From Tolypeutes matacus (taxonomy: Eukaryota > Chordata > Mammalia > Cingulata > Chlamyphoridae): a DNA stretch of 64,000 nt. The translations under genes and the position numbers were made by a program. Below, piece after piece: positions 23,056-33,390 of the stretch. Every line of letters starts with the position of its first letter. Position 1 is the stretch's first letter. The notes beneath the pieces were generated by a model. It made no database searches and was not told the DNA's origin. It saw only the letters and a list, made by a program, of their open reading frames with translations. The stretch covers positions 28,482,632 through 28,546,631 of the forward strand of contig JAKSZT010054304.1 of NCBI GenBank assembly GCA_026826555.1, written 5' to 3'.

Positions 23056-24355
23056 TACTATAAGTTAGAAGAAGCCAGGAACCCAAAACATCACTTAGAA
23101 TGTTAGTAACTGAACACTGTAATTATACTATGCTGTGAGTGAGAAACAAATCTTTAGTAGCAAAAATGAGGTATTTTGAATCCTCCTTACAGTAACCAGA
23201 GTTAATTAACAATCATGTTCTATTTATTCTTAGTATTCTTAGTATTTAGTTTAGTCTCTGGCACATGTGTTGGTGAATAAAAGAATTTCAGTTTTTATAT
23301 TCACATACTTTGTAGGTATTGAAACTTTTATTCAAAAATAATATATGGGTCATAAAGCTACTTCAAATATTAAATAGGTATATAAAGTGTGTATATATAT
23401 ATATATGCATATATAAATAAATGCATTACTTTGAAGGTGACCATCTGTATTTCAAAGAATATTCAAGTAAAAAAGAGCTCAGCTTGCATTTCCTTTATTT
23501 TTGACTGTGTTTCTTTAGGGATAAAACTGAACTGTTATGTGACTTTTATGACCTTCAATAAAGCAACTCAATGTAACAGAACCAAAATCGTTGGTGATTT
23601 TCCCTATGCCATTTCAAATGTTATTCCCATGATTCTTGTCAATGACTCATATGTCTACTTTGTGATCTAAGAAGAGTTAGGTGCTTTTAACTAATGAAAT
23701 TCAAAGAGTGAAGGGGTAAGTAATGTGACTATTTCGTGAGATAATTGGAATACATGGAGATGAGATTCCATCTGTTAAGTGTTTTTCAATTGCTCTGGGC
23801 ATTTCCTAATACCACCGTATTTAGGGACACAATTAACCACAGCTAAGCAAATCCTTTACTCTTGAAATAAATTTTTCCAGGAATGTGGTGGATATGGGGA
23901 CAATGGGTTGGATGATAGCTATTCCCAGGGAACTTGTCATTTTAACCCTCTTGTAGTAGCCTCTCCTTTTGGTAGGAGTGTATTCCTAATTTTGATGATG
24001 ACCTTTGCTTGGTCGTTAGAATTCAGGGTATACTCAGTCTGTGATGATAGAGAAATCTGGGCATTATCTTGGTAATAGATCTGCAACATGTATATGGACA
24101 GAAATATATGGGAAAGACTTCCACTGATAATTGCTTACTACGATTTTCTAGAGAAATTATGCCCCTATTTGGGGGCCCTTTCCTTTGACATAGTCTGAGA
24201 AATAATTTATCAAGAAAAATATATATTTCATAATATATATCTATTTCATTCCTACAAAGAGAATGTGTCTTGTAGGAAATAGCTTAATGTCATGGTCATG
24301 AAGGTTTTCATCTTTAAGATTGACAAATCTATTGTGGGAATATGGCCAATGGATT
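23056..24355. other. AT-rich intergenic DNA
   Basis: No gene. A short (TA)n run at 23390-23410 and another AT-rich patch at 24225-24245. Confidence 0.5.
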
Positions 24356-25960
24356 AGGCAAATAAGGCTCTCACTAAAACAACAGAGAAAGACCCAAAGG
24401 TTGCCTTGGGGACCTACTTTGGTGTACAGCAGACAGGGACACTGCTTCACAACACCCAGGAGACTGAGGGACAGAGGACTAAGAAGCCAAAACACTAATC
24501 ATGAGTTATTAAACTTCCTGGCCAGCAGGAATGTTTCCTCTTCCCCACCCAAGAGTTATTAAGCAAGAGAGCAGAGGTCTTCTTCCCTGCCAGCTGCTTT
24601 AGATATATATATAGAATGGGAAGGTGTTCTGAGTCACCTCAGAGGGTACTGGAAAGGTAAAGAAGCCAAAGAAAAATTGTGAGTTCCTGGCCTCTGTGGC
24701 TGGAAGAGGCATATATACATCGCCTTCAGGGCAAATAGCATAGGTGGAGCCCTTGACTCCCAGCTCCAGAGAGTGAGGGTGGATTCCTGGGGAGGAAGAG
24801 GGGTCTGGGAGGGTAAAGAGTGGTTTCTTTGCAGTGAATTTAGCCAGCTGCCCTCTCTTTGAATATCGGAAAGGAAAGAACACCTACACAACAGGGAGAG
24901 AAGAGGGGGATAGTCTCAGGCAGGCTATCATGCCAGCCACCCAGGTAAAGAAAAGAATTCCATCGGAGAGGAGTCAGACAGATAGGTGCCTAATCAGCAG
25001 GACTCTAGCAAACTGCAACGAATCTAACCTGCCCAAGGAAAGGGGATAGATAGTCTTCTAAAGGCTAACTAACCTAAGGAGGCAGGTTAGCTCAGTGGAA
25101 GTATTCGTTCCTTGCATATATGTGGTCCCTGGTTTAATTCCCGGCTCTTAGAAAATTGATTCACAGGGTTATCAGGCATCCAGCTGAAATTTTATGACAG
25201 GGAACATATAGACATTCTCTTTGTATTAGCTTTTCTTGGATCTCTTATTTTTTTTTCAAAGAGTCATTTTTCATTTTCCTTATTTTACTCACTAAAACCC
25301 AGTTTAAAACCTGCAGAGGGCAGGCTGCAGGGTGAATGATTGATGAACACCAGCAGCCTGAGAAGATCCTTAGGGGTCTAAGAAGGAAGGTTGTACTTCT
25401 GTGTTTATTTTTGTTTTTTTGCTCTTTATTTTTCTCTCTTTCTCCTTTGTTTAAATGAGTTGCTGCTTTCTTGTTTCTTGTTTATGTTTCCACTTCTTTT
25501 GATTCCCTGTTTGTTTGTTTTTAATTTTGTTTTACTTACTGATTTTCTCTACCTACACTATTTCTTTTCTCTCCTTCATCTTTCTATCTTCTGTTTTTTG
25601 TTGTTGTTCTTTCATTCCATCTCTTTTGTTTGGTCTTCAAATTTTCTTGTTTTTATTTCTTTCTCCTTTTTTCTTTGTTTTCTTTCTTATTTTTACATTT
25701 TTTCTTTCTCTTTTTTTCTTTTCCTCTCTTCTTTTCATTCTAGCCTGTTAATTCATTCTACATATTTTTCTTTATTCTCTGTCTTGTTTCATTTTTTCTA
25801 TTCCACTTTTAAAATCTTATTCCTCTGTACCTCTTACTCATGTTAATTATTCATTTTTTTTTTTCAGGTCTTGTATGGTTCTTATCCTACCTTTCACTAT
25901 TATTATTACTATTATTCTTTTTCTCTTCCTATCTGTTTCCTTTCCTCTGGTCCTAACATT
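24356..25960 (+). repeat. Probable L1 5' UTR
   Basis: Relatively GC-rich DNA (about 24360-25070) of a composition seen nowhere else nearby, followed by a tRNA-like unit and then a T-rich tract, directly upstream of ORF1-type sequence. Position and the L1-like TCTAGCAAACTGCAACGAAT block argue for a 5' UTR. It would hold the internal promoter of the element (family knowledge). The left border is a guess. Confidence 0.5.
25077..25151 (+). repeat. tRNA-like unit without a tail
   Basis: GTTAGCTCAGTGGAAGTATT resembles an A box and CCTGGTTTAATTCCCGG a B box, spaced as in a tRNA gene. The cloverleaf stems look broken, so it is not a working tRNA. It is either a SINE head or a tRNA pseudogene. No A-rich tail or clear target duplication follows it. 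Confidence 0.55.
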
Positions 25961-25975
25961 TTTTTTCTCAAGGAA
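25390..25975 (+). repeat. T-rich polypyrimidine tract
   Basis: About 590 bases dominated by T with C (TTTTCTTTC-type runs) and almost no purine blocks. It yields a 151-residue F/L/S-rich frame at 25391-25846, which is a composition artefact and not a membrane protein. It lies just upstream of L1 ORF1 sequence. Confidence 0.85.
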
Positions 25976-26069
25976 ACATAGACAACAGCAAGGAAATAGA
26001 ATAAGAGGAATGAAGTGTCAAAGTGAAACCTTACCATATTCACAAAATCAACAACAAAATAAAATCCTA

Positions 26070-26352
26070 GAGTAGAGAGAGAAGCTAATCAGCTGAACAA
26101 ACCCATCAAGATAAACAAGTACCTAGACACCAACAAAAATTTACAAGCCATACTAAGAAACAGGAAAACATGGCTTAGGCCAATGAACAAACTAAAAACC
26201 AGGAGGAGATGCAGAACATGGAACAACTAATCAGAGATGTCCAAACAAACATCATGAATCAGCTTAATGAAGTGAAGGAAGAGAATAAATATATTAAGAA
26301 GACACTGGGAGGACATACTAAAGAAATCATAAACATGCATAAAAATATAATG
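26070..26352 (+). pseudogene. L1 ORF1 5' part (coiled-coil region)
   Basis: Lysine/glutamate/asparagine-rich codons around ATGAATCAGCTTAATGAAG and GAGAATAAATATATTAAG translate to the heptad-like coiled-coil region of ORF1p, the RNA-binding chaperone of L1. It is interrupted by stops and cut at 26352 by a SINE insertion. The frame resumes at 26825. Confidence 0.65.
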
Positions 26353-26819
26353 GATACGGGAAACAGATGTGGCTTAAGCGATTGAGCTCCTGTATACTAT
26401 GAAGGAGATTCAGGGTTCGGTTCCTGGGGTCTCCTGGTGAAAGGCAAGCTGGCCCGTGTGGTAAGCTGTTTTAAGTCGAGTGCTGGCCCATGTGGAGTGC
26501 TGGCTCACATGGAACGCTGGCCCACACATGAGAGCTGGCGCATGCGGATCGCTGGTGCAGCAACATGATGCAACAGGAAGAGACATAGAGGAGGGACAAT
26601 GAGAGACACAGCAGACTGGGGAGATGCGGGGACACAGGAGACTGAGCACCTCTCTCTCACTCCGGATGATCCCAAGATTGGTTCCTGGTCCTGCCTAAAG
26701 AGAAGACAAGCAGACACAGAAGAACACATGGAGAGCAGACAGCAAGTGCAGAACAATAAGCCAGGGGTGGGAAGGGGGGAATAAATAAATAAAAATAAAA
26801 TCTTAAAAAAACCCAACAG
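26353..26819 (+). mobile_element. tRNA-derived SINE (DAS-like) inside L1 ORF1
   Basis: Head GATGTGGCTTAAGCGATTGAG with B box GGGTTCGGTTCCTGG, the CTCCTGGTGAAAGGCAAGC body, a second unit with GAAGAGACATAGAGGAGG, and an AATAAATAAATAAAAATAAA-type tail. Flanked by ATATAATG at 26345-26352 and 26820-26827, an exact 8-bp target duplication. Confidence 0.88.
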
Positions 26820-26824
26820 ATATA

Positions 26825-27540
26825 ATGTTAATGAATAGCGCAATCCAAGAAATCAAAAATACACTGGAACCACATAACAGCAGATTTGAACAGGCAGAGG
26901 AAATTATCAGCAACATGGAAGACAGTACATTTGAAATCAAACAGATAGTAGAACAGATAGATAAAAAGATAGAAAAAATCCAGCAGAGACTTAGGGATTT
27001 GAATGACAACACAAAATACACGAACATATGCATAATAGGCATCCCAGAGGGAGAAGAGAAGGGAAAAGGGACAGAAGGTGTGTTGGAGAAAATAATGGAC
27101 GAAAATTTCCCAACCCTATTGAGGGAGATGGACGTACAGGTCCAGGAAGTGCAGCACACCCCAAACAATATAAATCTTAACAGGCCTACTCCAAGACATA
27201 TGCTTGTCAAATTGTCCAATGCTCAAGACAAAGAAAGACTACTGAAAGCAGCAAGAAAAAAAGAGTGAACCATCATATGCAAGGGAAGTTCAATAAGATT
27301 AAGTACTGTCTTCTCATCTGAAACCAAGGAGGCAAGAAGGCAGTGATATGACATAGTTAAGGTGATAAAAGAAAAAATTTCCAGGCAAGAATTCTCTATC
27401 CAGCAAAGCTAGCACTCAAAAATGAGGGAGACTTCAAAATATTCAGAGATAAAGAGAAATTAAGAGACTAAGTCAAATAAAATCATGCCCTAAAAGAAAT
27501 ACTAAATGGAGTTCTGCAGGCCTGAAGGAAAAAAACAGGA
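26825..27540 (+). pseudogene. L1 ORF1 3' part
   Basis: A 147-residue open frame (26825-27268) contains the coiled-coil end (Q-E-I-K-N-T-L-E, then F-E-Q-A-E-E) and the RRM core (N-I-C-I-I-G-I-P-E-G-E), and ends R-P-T-P-R-H-M-L-V-K-L-S then K-E-R-L-L-K-A-A-R, typical of ORF1p. Beyond the stop, the C-terminal domain can be followed to about 27540 (TCTCTATCCAGCAAAGC, GAGGGAGACTTCAAAATATTC) in other frames. ORF1p binds L1 RNA as a trimer; this copy cannot make a full protein. Confidence 0.85.
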
Positions 27541-27630
27541 GAGAGAGAGTTGGAGGAGAGTGTAAAAACAACTAAAAGATAAAAAGAGAAATAAAAAAGA
27601 ACATATGGCATACACGAATCTAAAGAAAAT

Positions 27631-27722
27631 ATGGCTAATGTAAGTAACTCCTTGACAGTAAAAACATTGAATGCTAATGGGTTGAACTCACCAGTCAAGA
27701 GATACAGATTAAACCCTTCCAA
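27631..27722 (+). pseudogene. L1 ORF2 start, endonuclease N-terminal codons only
   Basis: From an ATG at 27631 the frame reads through T-L-N-A-N-G-L-N-S-P-V-K-R, the N-terminal motif of the L1 endonuclease (the T-L-N-x-N-G block includes the metal-binding Asn). After about 26 codons it runs directly into DNA that encodes the reverse transcriptase N-terminal region, in another frame, ending at TAG. Most of the endonuclease and the linker, roughly 1.4 kb by comparison with a standard ORF2, is missing at the junction near 27712-27722. Confidence 0.75.
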
Positions 27723-28820
27723 AAAATAGAAGTGAAGTGAACATTGCCTAACTCATTCTGTTTTGGCAACATCACCCTAATACCAAAGCCAATCAAAGAT
27801 GCCACAAGAAAGGAAAACCATAGACCAATCTCTCTAATGAACCTAGATGTTAAAATTCTCAACAAAAGACTTACTAATCGTATTCAACAACACATCAAAA
27901 GAATTACACACCATGACCAAGTGGGTTTCATCCCTGGTATGCGAGGATGTTTCAACTTAAGAAAATCAACCAATGTAATACCACATTAACAGATCTCCAT
28001 AGATGGAGAAAAAGCATCCAACAAAATACAGCCCCATTTCTTGATAAAAACACTTCAAAAGATGGGAATAGAAGGAAACTTCCTCAATATCATAAAGGGT
28101 ACTTATGAAAAACCCACAGCTAACATCATATGCAATGGTGAAATCATAAAAGGTTTCCCTCTAATATCTGGAACAAGACAAGGTTGCCCACTGTCACCAC
28201 TCATATTTAACATTGTGTTAGAAGTACTTGCTCAAGCATTTAGGCAAGAGAAAGATATAAAAGGCATCCAAATTGGAAAGGAAGAGGTAAAAATTTCACT
28301 ATTTGCAAATGATATAATCCTATACCTCGAAAGCCCTGAGAAATCTACATAAAAGCTTCTAGAGCTTATAAACAAGTTCAGTAAAGTGCCAGTTTATAAG
28401 ATTAATGTGCAAAAATCAGTAGCACTTCTGTACACCAATAATGAGCAACCTGGGGAAGAAATCAAGAAAAAAATCCCATTTGCAATAGCAACTAAAAGAA
28501 TCAAATACCTAGGAATAAATTTAACGATGTAAACAACTTGTACGTGAAAATGCAGAACACTGTTAAAGTAATCAAAGAAGACCAAAATAAATAGAAGAAT
28601 ATTCCCTGTTCATCGAAAGGAAGACTAAACATCATTAAGATGTGTATCCTACCCAAACTGATATACAGATTTAACACAATCCTAATAAAATCACCACAGT
28701 ATTTTTACTGAATTGGAAAAGCTAAACATGAAATTTATTTGGAATGTCAAGAGGCTCTGAAAAGACAAAGACATATTAAAAAAGAAAAATGAAATCAGAG
28801 GAGTCACACTACTTGACTTA
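27723..28820 (+). pseudogene. L1 ORF2 reverse transcriptase region
   Basis: Two open frames carry it. 27744-27989 has I-T-L-I-P-K-P and R-P-I-S-L-M-N then [10 protein letters not shown]. 28041-28352 has the [18 protein letters not shown] block and [12 protein letters not shown]. The last is the F-A-D-D catalytic box with its first Asp changed to Asn (AAT at 28308-28310). A region around 28000-28040 matches the first catalytic motif and is frameshifted. The rest, to 28820, encodes the thumb region with stops (AAATACCTAGGAATAAATTTAAC, ATTTATTTGGAATGTC). Inactive. Confidence 0.88.
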
Positions 28821-29347
28821 GGGGGCGGATATGTTGTATGGAGGGACCTGGGTTTGATTCCCGGGACCTCCAGGTAAAAATAAAGAAAAATATAGAAAGT
28901 GTATGGGCCACCAGGCCCTGTATGTGGGTGCTCTGTCACACCTTGCAAGTAGGTGAGCCCCCCAGGTCCTGTGTGTGGATGCGCCATCAGGCCCTGTGAG
29001 TAGGTGTGCCACGAGGCCCTGGCACACGGGTGTGCTGTCAGGCTCCACCAAGCCACACAGGAAGATGATGATGTAACAGGAGAGTGACACAAGGGAAAGC
29101 CAAGATGAGACGCACTGAAAAAAACAGGAACTAAGGTGGTACAAGTGGTAGGATGCCTCTTCCATAACAGAGGTTCCCAGGATTGAATTCCAGTGAAGGA
29201 AGGAGGAGAGGGATGAGAATAGAGGGCAAGGAACAGACACAGAGAATTGCCCAGTAAATGGACACAAAAACAGCAAAAATGGGGGGGGGCAGGTAAAAAT
29301 GGATAAAAGTAAATAAATAAATAAATAAATATAAATAAATAAATAAA
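28821..29347 (+). mobile_element. Long dimeric tRNA-derived SINE inside L1 ORF2
   Basis: GGGGGCGGATATGTTG with B box GGGTTTGATTCCCGG, a body with four diverged repeats of GTG(T/A)GTGGGTGC-like units (GCACATCAGGCCCTGTG at about 28979), then a second unit (GTGGTACAAGTGGTAGGATG, GGAACAGACACAGAGAATTG, CCAGTAAATGGACACA) and an (AAATA)n tail at 29305-29347. It matches the 46474-46896 copy in layout. The L1 ORF2 continues directly after it. The 220- and 152-residue minus-strand frames here are antisense artefacts. Confidence 0.85.
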
Positions 29348-30540
29348 TAGCATACTACAAAGCTACAATGTTCAAAACTGCATGGTATTTGCACAAGGAT
29401 ATACATACTGACCAATGGAACAGAATTGTGTGTTCTGATATAGATCCTTGCATATACAGTCAACTGATATTTGACAAGGCCACCAAGCCCACTCAACTGG
29501 AAGAGAATGGCTTCTTCAAGAAATGGTACTTGGAGAACTGGATATCCATATCCAAAAGATTGAGAGAGAAACACCATCTCACACCTTATACAAAAATTAA
29601 CTCAAGATGGATCAAAGATCTAAATATAAGAGCCAAGAACATAAAAATCTTGGAAAATAATGTAGGGAAGCACCTATAGGATCTTGTGTTATGAAATGTT
29701 TCATGAACTTTACACCTAAAGCACAAGCAAGAAAAGAAAAAATAGATAAATGATACGTCCTCAAAATTAAAAGCTTTTGCTCCTCAAAGGGGTTCGTTAA
29801 AAGTGAAAAGGCAGTCTACTCACTGTGAGAAAATATTTGGTAGCTATATAACTGATAGGGGCCTAATATCCAGCATATATAAAGACAGAGTACACCTCGA
29901 AAATAAAAAGACAAACAACTCATTTTAAAAATGAGCAAGTGATTTGAATAGACACTTCTGGAAAGAAGAAATAAAATGGCTAAAAAGCACATGAAAAGAT
30001 GCTCAACATCACTAGCTATTAGGGAAACGCAAATCAAAACTACAATGAGATATCATCTTATACTCATTAGACCAACGGCTATTAAAAAAAAAAAAAAACA
30101 AGGATTGCAGTGTTGGAAAGGATGTGGAGGAGAGGGAACCCTCATCCACTGCTGGTGGGAATGTAGAATGATGCAGCCGTTGTGGAGGACAGTTTTGTGG
30201 TTCCTCAGAATGCTAACTATAGAACTACCATATGATCCATCAATTCCACTGCTGGGTATATACCCAGAACACTTGAAAGCAAGGACACAGATATATGCAC
30301 ACCAATGTTCACAGCGGCATTATTCACCATTGCCAAAAGTTGGAATCAATGCAAATGCCCATCAACAGATAAATGGATAAGCAACTTGCTGTATATACAT
30401 GCTATGAAATATTACTCAGCTGTAAGAAGGAATGTAGTATTAACTCATTGGATAATATGTATGAATCTTGAAGACCTTATGTTGAGTGAAGCAAGTCAGG
30501 CAGTGAAGGACAATTATTACATGACCTCACTGATATGAAT
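29348..30540 (+). pseudogene. L1 ORF2 C-terminal region
   Basis: An open frame at 29368-29679 reads K-T-A-W-Y, H-T-D-Q-W-N-R-I, Y-S-Q-L-I-F-D-K and L-T-P-Y-T-K-I-N-S-R-W-I-K-D-L-N, all typical of ORF2p after the reverse transcriptase. A second at 29976-30380 has the K-R-C-S-T-S-L-A-I-R-E-T block and the cysteine-rich end (C-W-K-G-C-G, T-L-I-H-C-W-W-E-C). A third, 30305-30538, is the final stretch (M-K-Y-Y-S-A-V). The frame shifts several times. The cysteine-histidine motif binds RNA in active elements. Confidence 0.88.
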
Positions 30541-31530
30541 TAAGCAAATTGAGCAGACTCACAGAGGTAGAGTTTGGAAGATAGGTTTACAAGAGTTAGA
30601 AAGGGAGAAGAAGGTTGTGAGCCAACACCCATATAGGCAAAATCTATGATAAGTTGGAAGTATGTACTTGTGTAGTGGTGGGTCATGACAGTGGTGCAGT
30701 GATACTTTTGGGGTGGGTTGTGCTGGTTTGTCAGGAGGGTAGGGTGAAGAGGGTGGGTTGGACTGTCCATGGAACTGGGGGGAGGGTTGGGGGAAGGAGC
30801 AGGTGAACACTGGGATTGAAGTGTATGTGGTTAGAACTATAATGTTGAGAATGTTCTTTTGGCAACATGGCAGGGGAAACTTTCTGGTTTAGGGTGCTGG
30901 ACCTGGGGGACATTCAGAACAAGGCACACCTGGAGCAGACTTCTAGAGAGTTTATGAATGTTTATCTTCTCATAATGGGTTGTATCAGTGGGTGGAGTCC
31001 CACATAATGAGCAGGAAGGTGTTGGACTCCCATCCTGGGGATTCCTACTGTTCTCAAATGTGTGGGGTTTTTTGAGAGCCTAAGAGAGGAGGGCAGAGCA
31101 ATATATCAAGCCCTCAATGCTGAGGCAAGTAACTATGAATCTCATTCTTCAAGGACTGAAGCCTGGTCGTAGCTGTGGGTCTCAAGGGATGGGGGAGGAA
31201 GGAATAGAATAGATGGAACATGAGGCATTTTGGAGGTGATGGCAGTGTTCTACATGAGCTTGCAATGATGGATACAAGCCATGTTAAATTTCATCAAAAT
31301 TTATAAGTGTTTGGTCCAAACTGTAAACCATAATGTAAACCATTGACTATGATTGGTATCTATGTTTCAATATGTGTACATCAATTGTAACAAATGTACT
31401 ATCAACACATAAAATGTTATTAATAAGGGAGGGGAAAAGAGGGAGGAAGTTGGGTATATAGGAATCCCTTATATTCTGTACATGACTTTTCTGAAACCTA
31501 AAACTTCTTTGAAGGCAAAATGAAAAAAGT
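30541..31530 (+). repeat. L1 3' UTR
   Basis: Begins after the ORF2 end with a G-rich stretch (GGTGGGTTGGACTGTCCATG, GGGGGGAGGGTTGGGGG near 30778-30795). Ends with the terminal block shared by all young L1s here: AAACTGTAAACCATAATG, CATCAATTGTAACAAATGTAC, GGTATATAGGAATCCCTTATAT. The A-rich end near 31520-31530 is weak. Confidence 0.8.
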
Positions 31531-31780
31531 AGAACATTAAGGAATAAATGGAAGAAAAGTTCACTATACCTACGAGACAACAGATCTTACAGTTATGAAA
31601 GACATAATGTCAAAAAAAAATTTTAAATATTCTTTCATTATTTTTTATTATTCCATATCTTTTTTTTATTTTTTAAAAATTTTTTGTATTTTATATATTT
31701 TTAAAATTATCATTATTATTTCATTTCCTTATTAATTGTATTTGGCCTTTTTGTTGGCTTCATTTTTGAAGAAATTTTGG
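31531..31780. other. A/T-rich spacer
   Basis: A- and T-rich junk, including a near-perfect T/A run at 31640-31735, between two L1 3' UTRs. Confidence 0.5.
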
Positions 31781-33390
31781 ATCACAGAAGGGTTACAATT
31801 ATGATGGGAGGATCATTTGTACAGAATGTCAGTGATGGGGGATACATGGGAGAATGTTCACCTGGGCATACATATAAGGCATATCAATGTGTTCAATTGA
31901 TTGTGGGGCAATGTTATGAAGGGTGGAGATTCAGACAATAACTGAAAGAATATCAAATTCCCATTCTAGGGAGCTCTGCTACGTTCTCTAATGGAACAGC
32001 AAGAATTCCCTTAATATAGGGGCAATGATTAGTGAAGGAAGATGGTCCATTGATGGGCCCTTAGTATTGATGACTGTACTTATGAACCTTTACTGTTGAA
32101 ATTGAAACTTAGCCTAGTATTATAGGGTACCTAAGAGTTACCTCCTGAGAGCCTTCTTGTTGCTCAAATGTGGCATCTCTAAGCAAAACTCAGCATATAA
32201 ATGCATTACCTTCCCCCCAGCATGGGGCATGATTCCCAGGGATTAACCTCCTTGGCACCAAGGGATTACTATCAAGCACCAGCTAGCAATGCAGCTAGGA
32301 AAAGATCTTGACCAAAGGGGGAAAAGGTAAAGACAAATGAGTTTATATGACTAAGAGAATTCAAAGTGAGTCGGGACTTCATTCCAGAGGTTATGTTTAT
32401 GCATGTTTCAGCAGGATCTCATTGACTGCCCAAATAAATACTACATCAAATACTGGCTCACTAGGGTTCTTGAGATATCCAGATACTATAGTCAGGGCAG
32501 ATAGCTCAGGAGTTTGGTGCCTTGCCAGTGGGCCCTACTTTTGGAATTTATGCTCCCCTGTGTGATACAGAATTTGACTCAATTGTGGTTTCCCTAAACA
32601 TGGCTCTTCTGACCTCTCAATTTGAACCTAAAGTTAGTACTATGGTTGACAGGTGTACATCCAAGAGACTAAAATCTTTGGGCTGTCCATGTGCCAGCTT
32701 GGCCCTGAATCTCAATGGAGTTGCAACACATACTCTCCAGTTCATTGGACTCCCCCAGGACAATTAACAAGGAGATGATGATGGGCAACGACTATCCCAA
32801 AGAACTGAGAGAGTTGACAACTGCAAACAAGAGAGTCCCATCTATCTGCCCCATGAGATCGAAGCCCCCTCTCAATTAGAGGTGGAGTGGGCATCACCAT
32901 CCCAGAAACCTCAGGATTGGGGAATGAACTATGGACTAAAGTAGACTTATTGATATTCTGCTATAGACTTACAGTGATCTAGCAATGAAAGAACTTTTAT
33001 CATTGATGGGAGGCTGTGGCCACTGGAAGTTGTGAGGACAGGAAGAGGGAAAAACAGGTGTAATATGGGGGCATTTTCAGAACTTGGAAATTGTCCTGAA
33101 TGACAATACAATGACAGATACAGACCATTACATATCTGGCAATAACCTACAAAATTGTGCAATAGAGAATATAAACTACAATGTGAACTATAATCCATGC
33201 TTAGTGACAATGCTCCAAAATGTTTTCATCAATTGTAACAAATGTACCACATTAATGAAGAATGTTTTTAATGTGAGAAAATGTGGGCGGTGTAGGGAAA
33301 GGGGCATATGGGAATCTGCTATATTTTTATGCAACATTTATGTAACCTAAATATCCTTTTTATAAAAAATTAAAAATTAACAAAAAAAGA
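31781..33390 (+). mobile_element. 5'-truncated L1, long 3' UTR of the armadillo type
   Basis: Contains the blocks CATGATTCCCAGGGATTAA, CTTGGCACCAAGGGATTAC, CAGATAGCTCAGGAGTTTGG, CCATGTGCCAGCTTGGCCC, CAACTGCAAACAAGAGAG and GAAGCCCCCTCTCAATTAG, then the shared L1 terminal block (AACTACAATGTGAACTATAATCC, ATCAATTGTAACAAATGTACC, GGCATATGGGAATCTGCTAT) and an A-rich tail. I recognise this layout from Dasypus L1 3' UTRs. There is no ORF, so the short open frames in it are not genes. The 5' edge is uncertain. Confidence 0.7.

Larger units (their letters stand above)
24356..31530 (+). mobile_element. Long L1 retrotransposon, broken
   Basis: One element can be followed from a probable 5' UTR (about 24.36 kb) through ORF1, the first codons of ORF2, the reverse transcriptase, the ORF2 C-terminus (ending near 30540) and a roughly 1-kb 3' UTR (to about 31530). 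It is inactivated by a SINE in ORF1 (26353-26819), a SINE in ORF2 (about 28821-29347), loss of most of the endonuclease, scattered stops, and an Asp-to-Asn change in the reverse transcriptase active-site box. Target duplications for the whole element were not found. Confidence 0.75.

Noticed and set aside
25077..25151. Functional tRNA gene
   Set aside because: A- and B-box-like motifs are present, but the stems do not pair well and no terminator follows. Kept as a tRNA-like repeat.
25391..25846. 151-residue F/L/S-rich frame resembling a membrane protein
   Set aside because: It comes from a T-rich pyrimidine tract in an L1 5' region. Composition alone explains it, there is no codon structure and no start context.
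26803..27219. 138-residue minus-strand frame
   Set aside because: Antisense to L1 ORF1.
28691..29577. Minus-strand frames of 220, 152 and 148 residues
   Set aside because: Antisense to a SINE and L1 ORF2. They have no relation to known proteins beyond the repeat itself.
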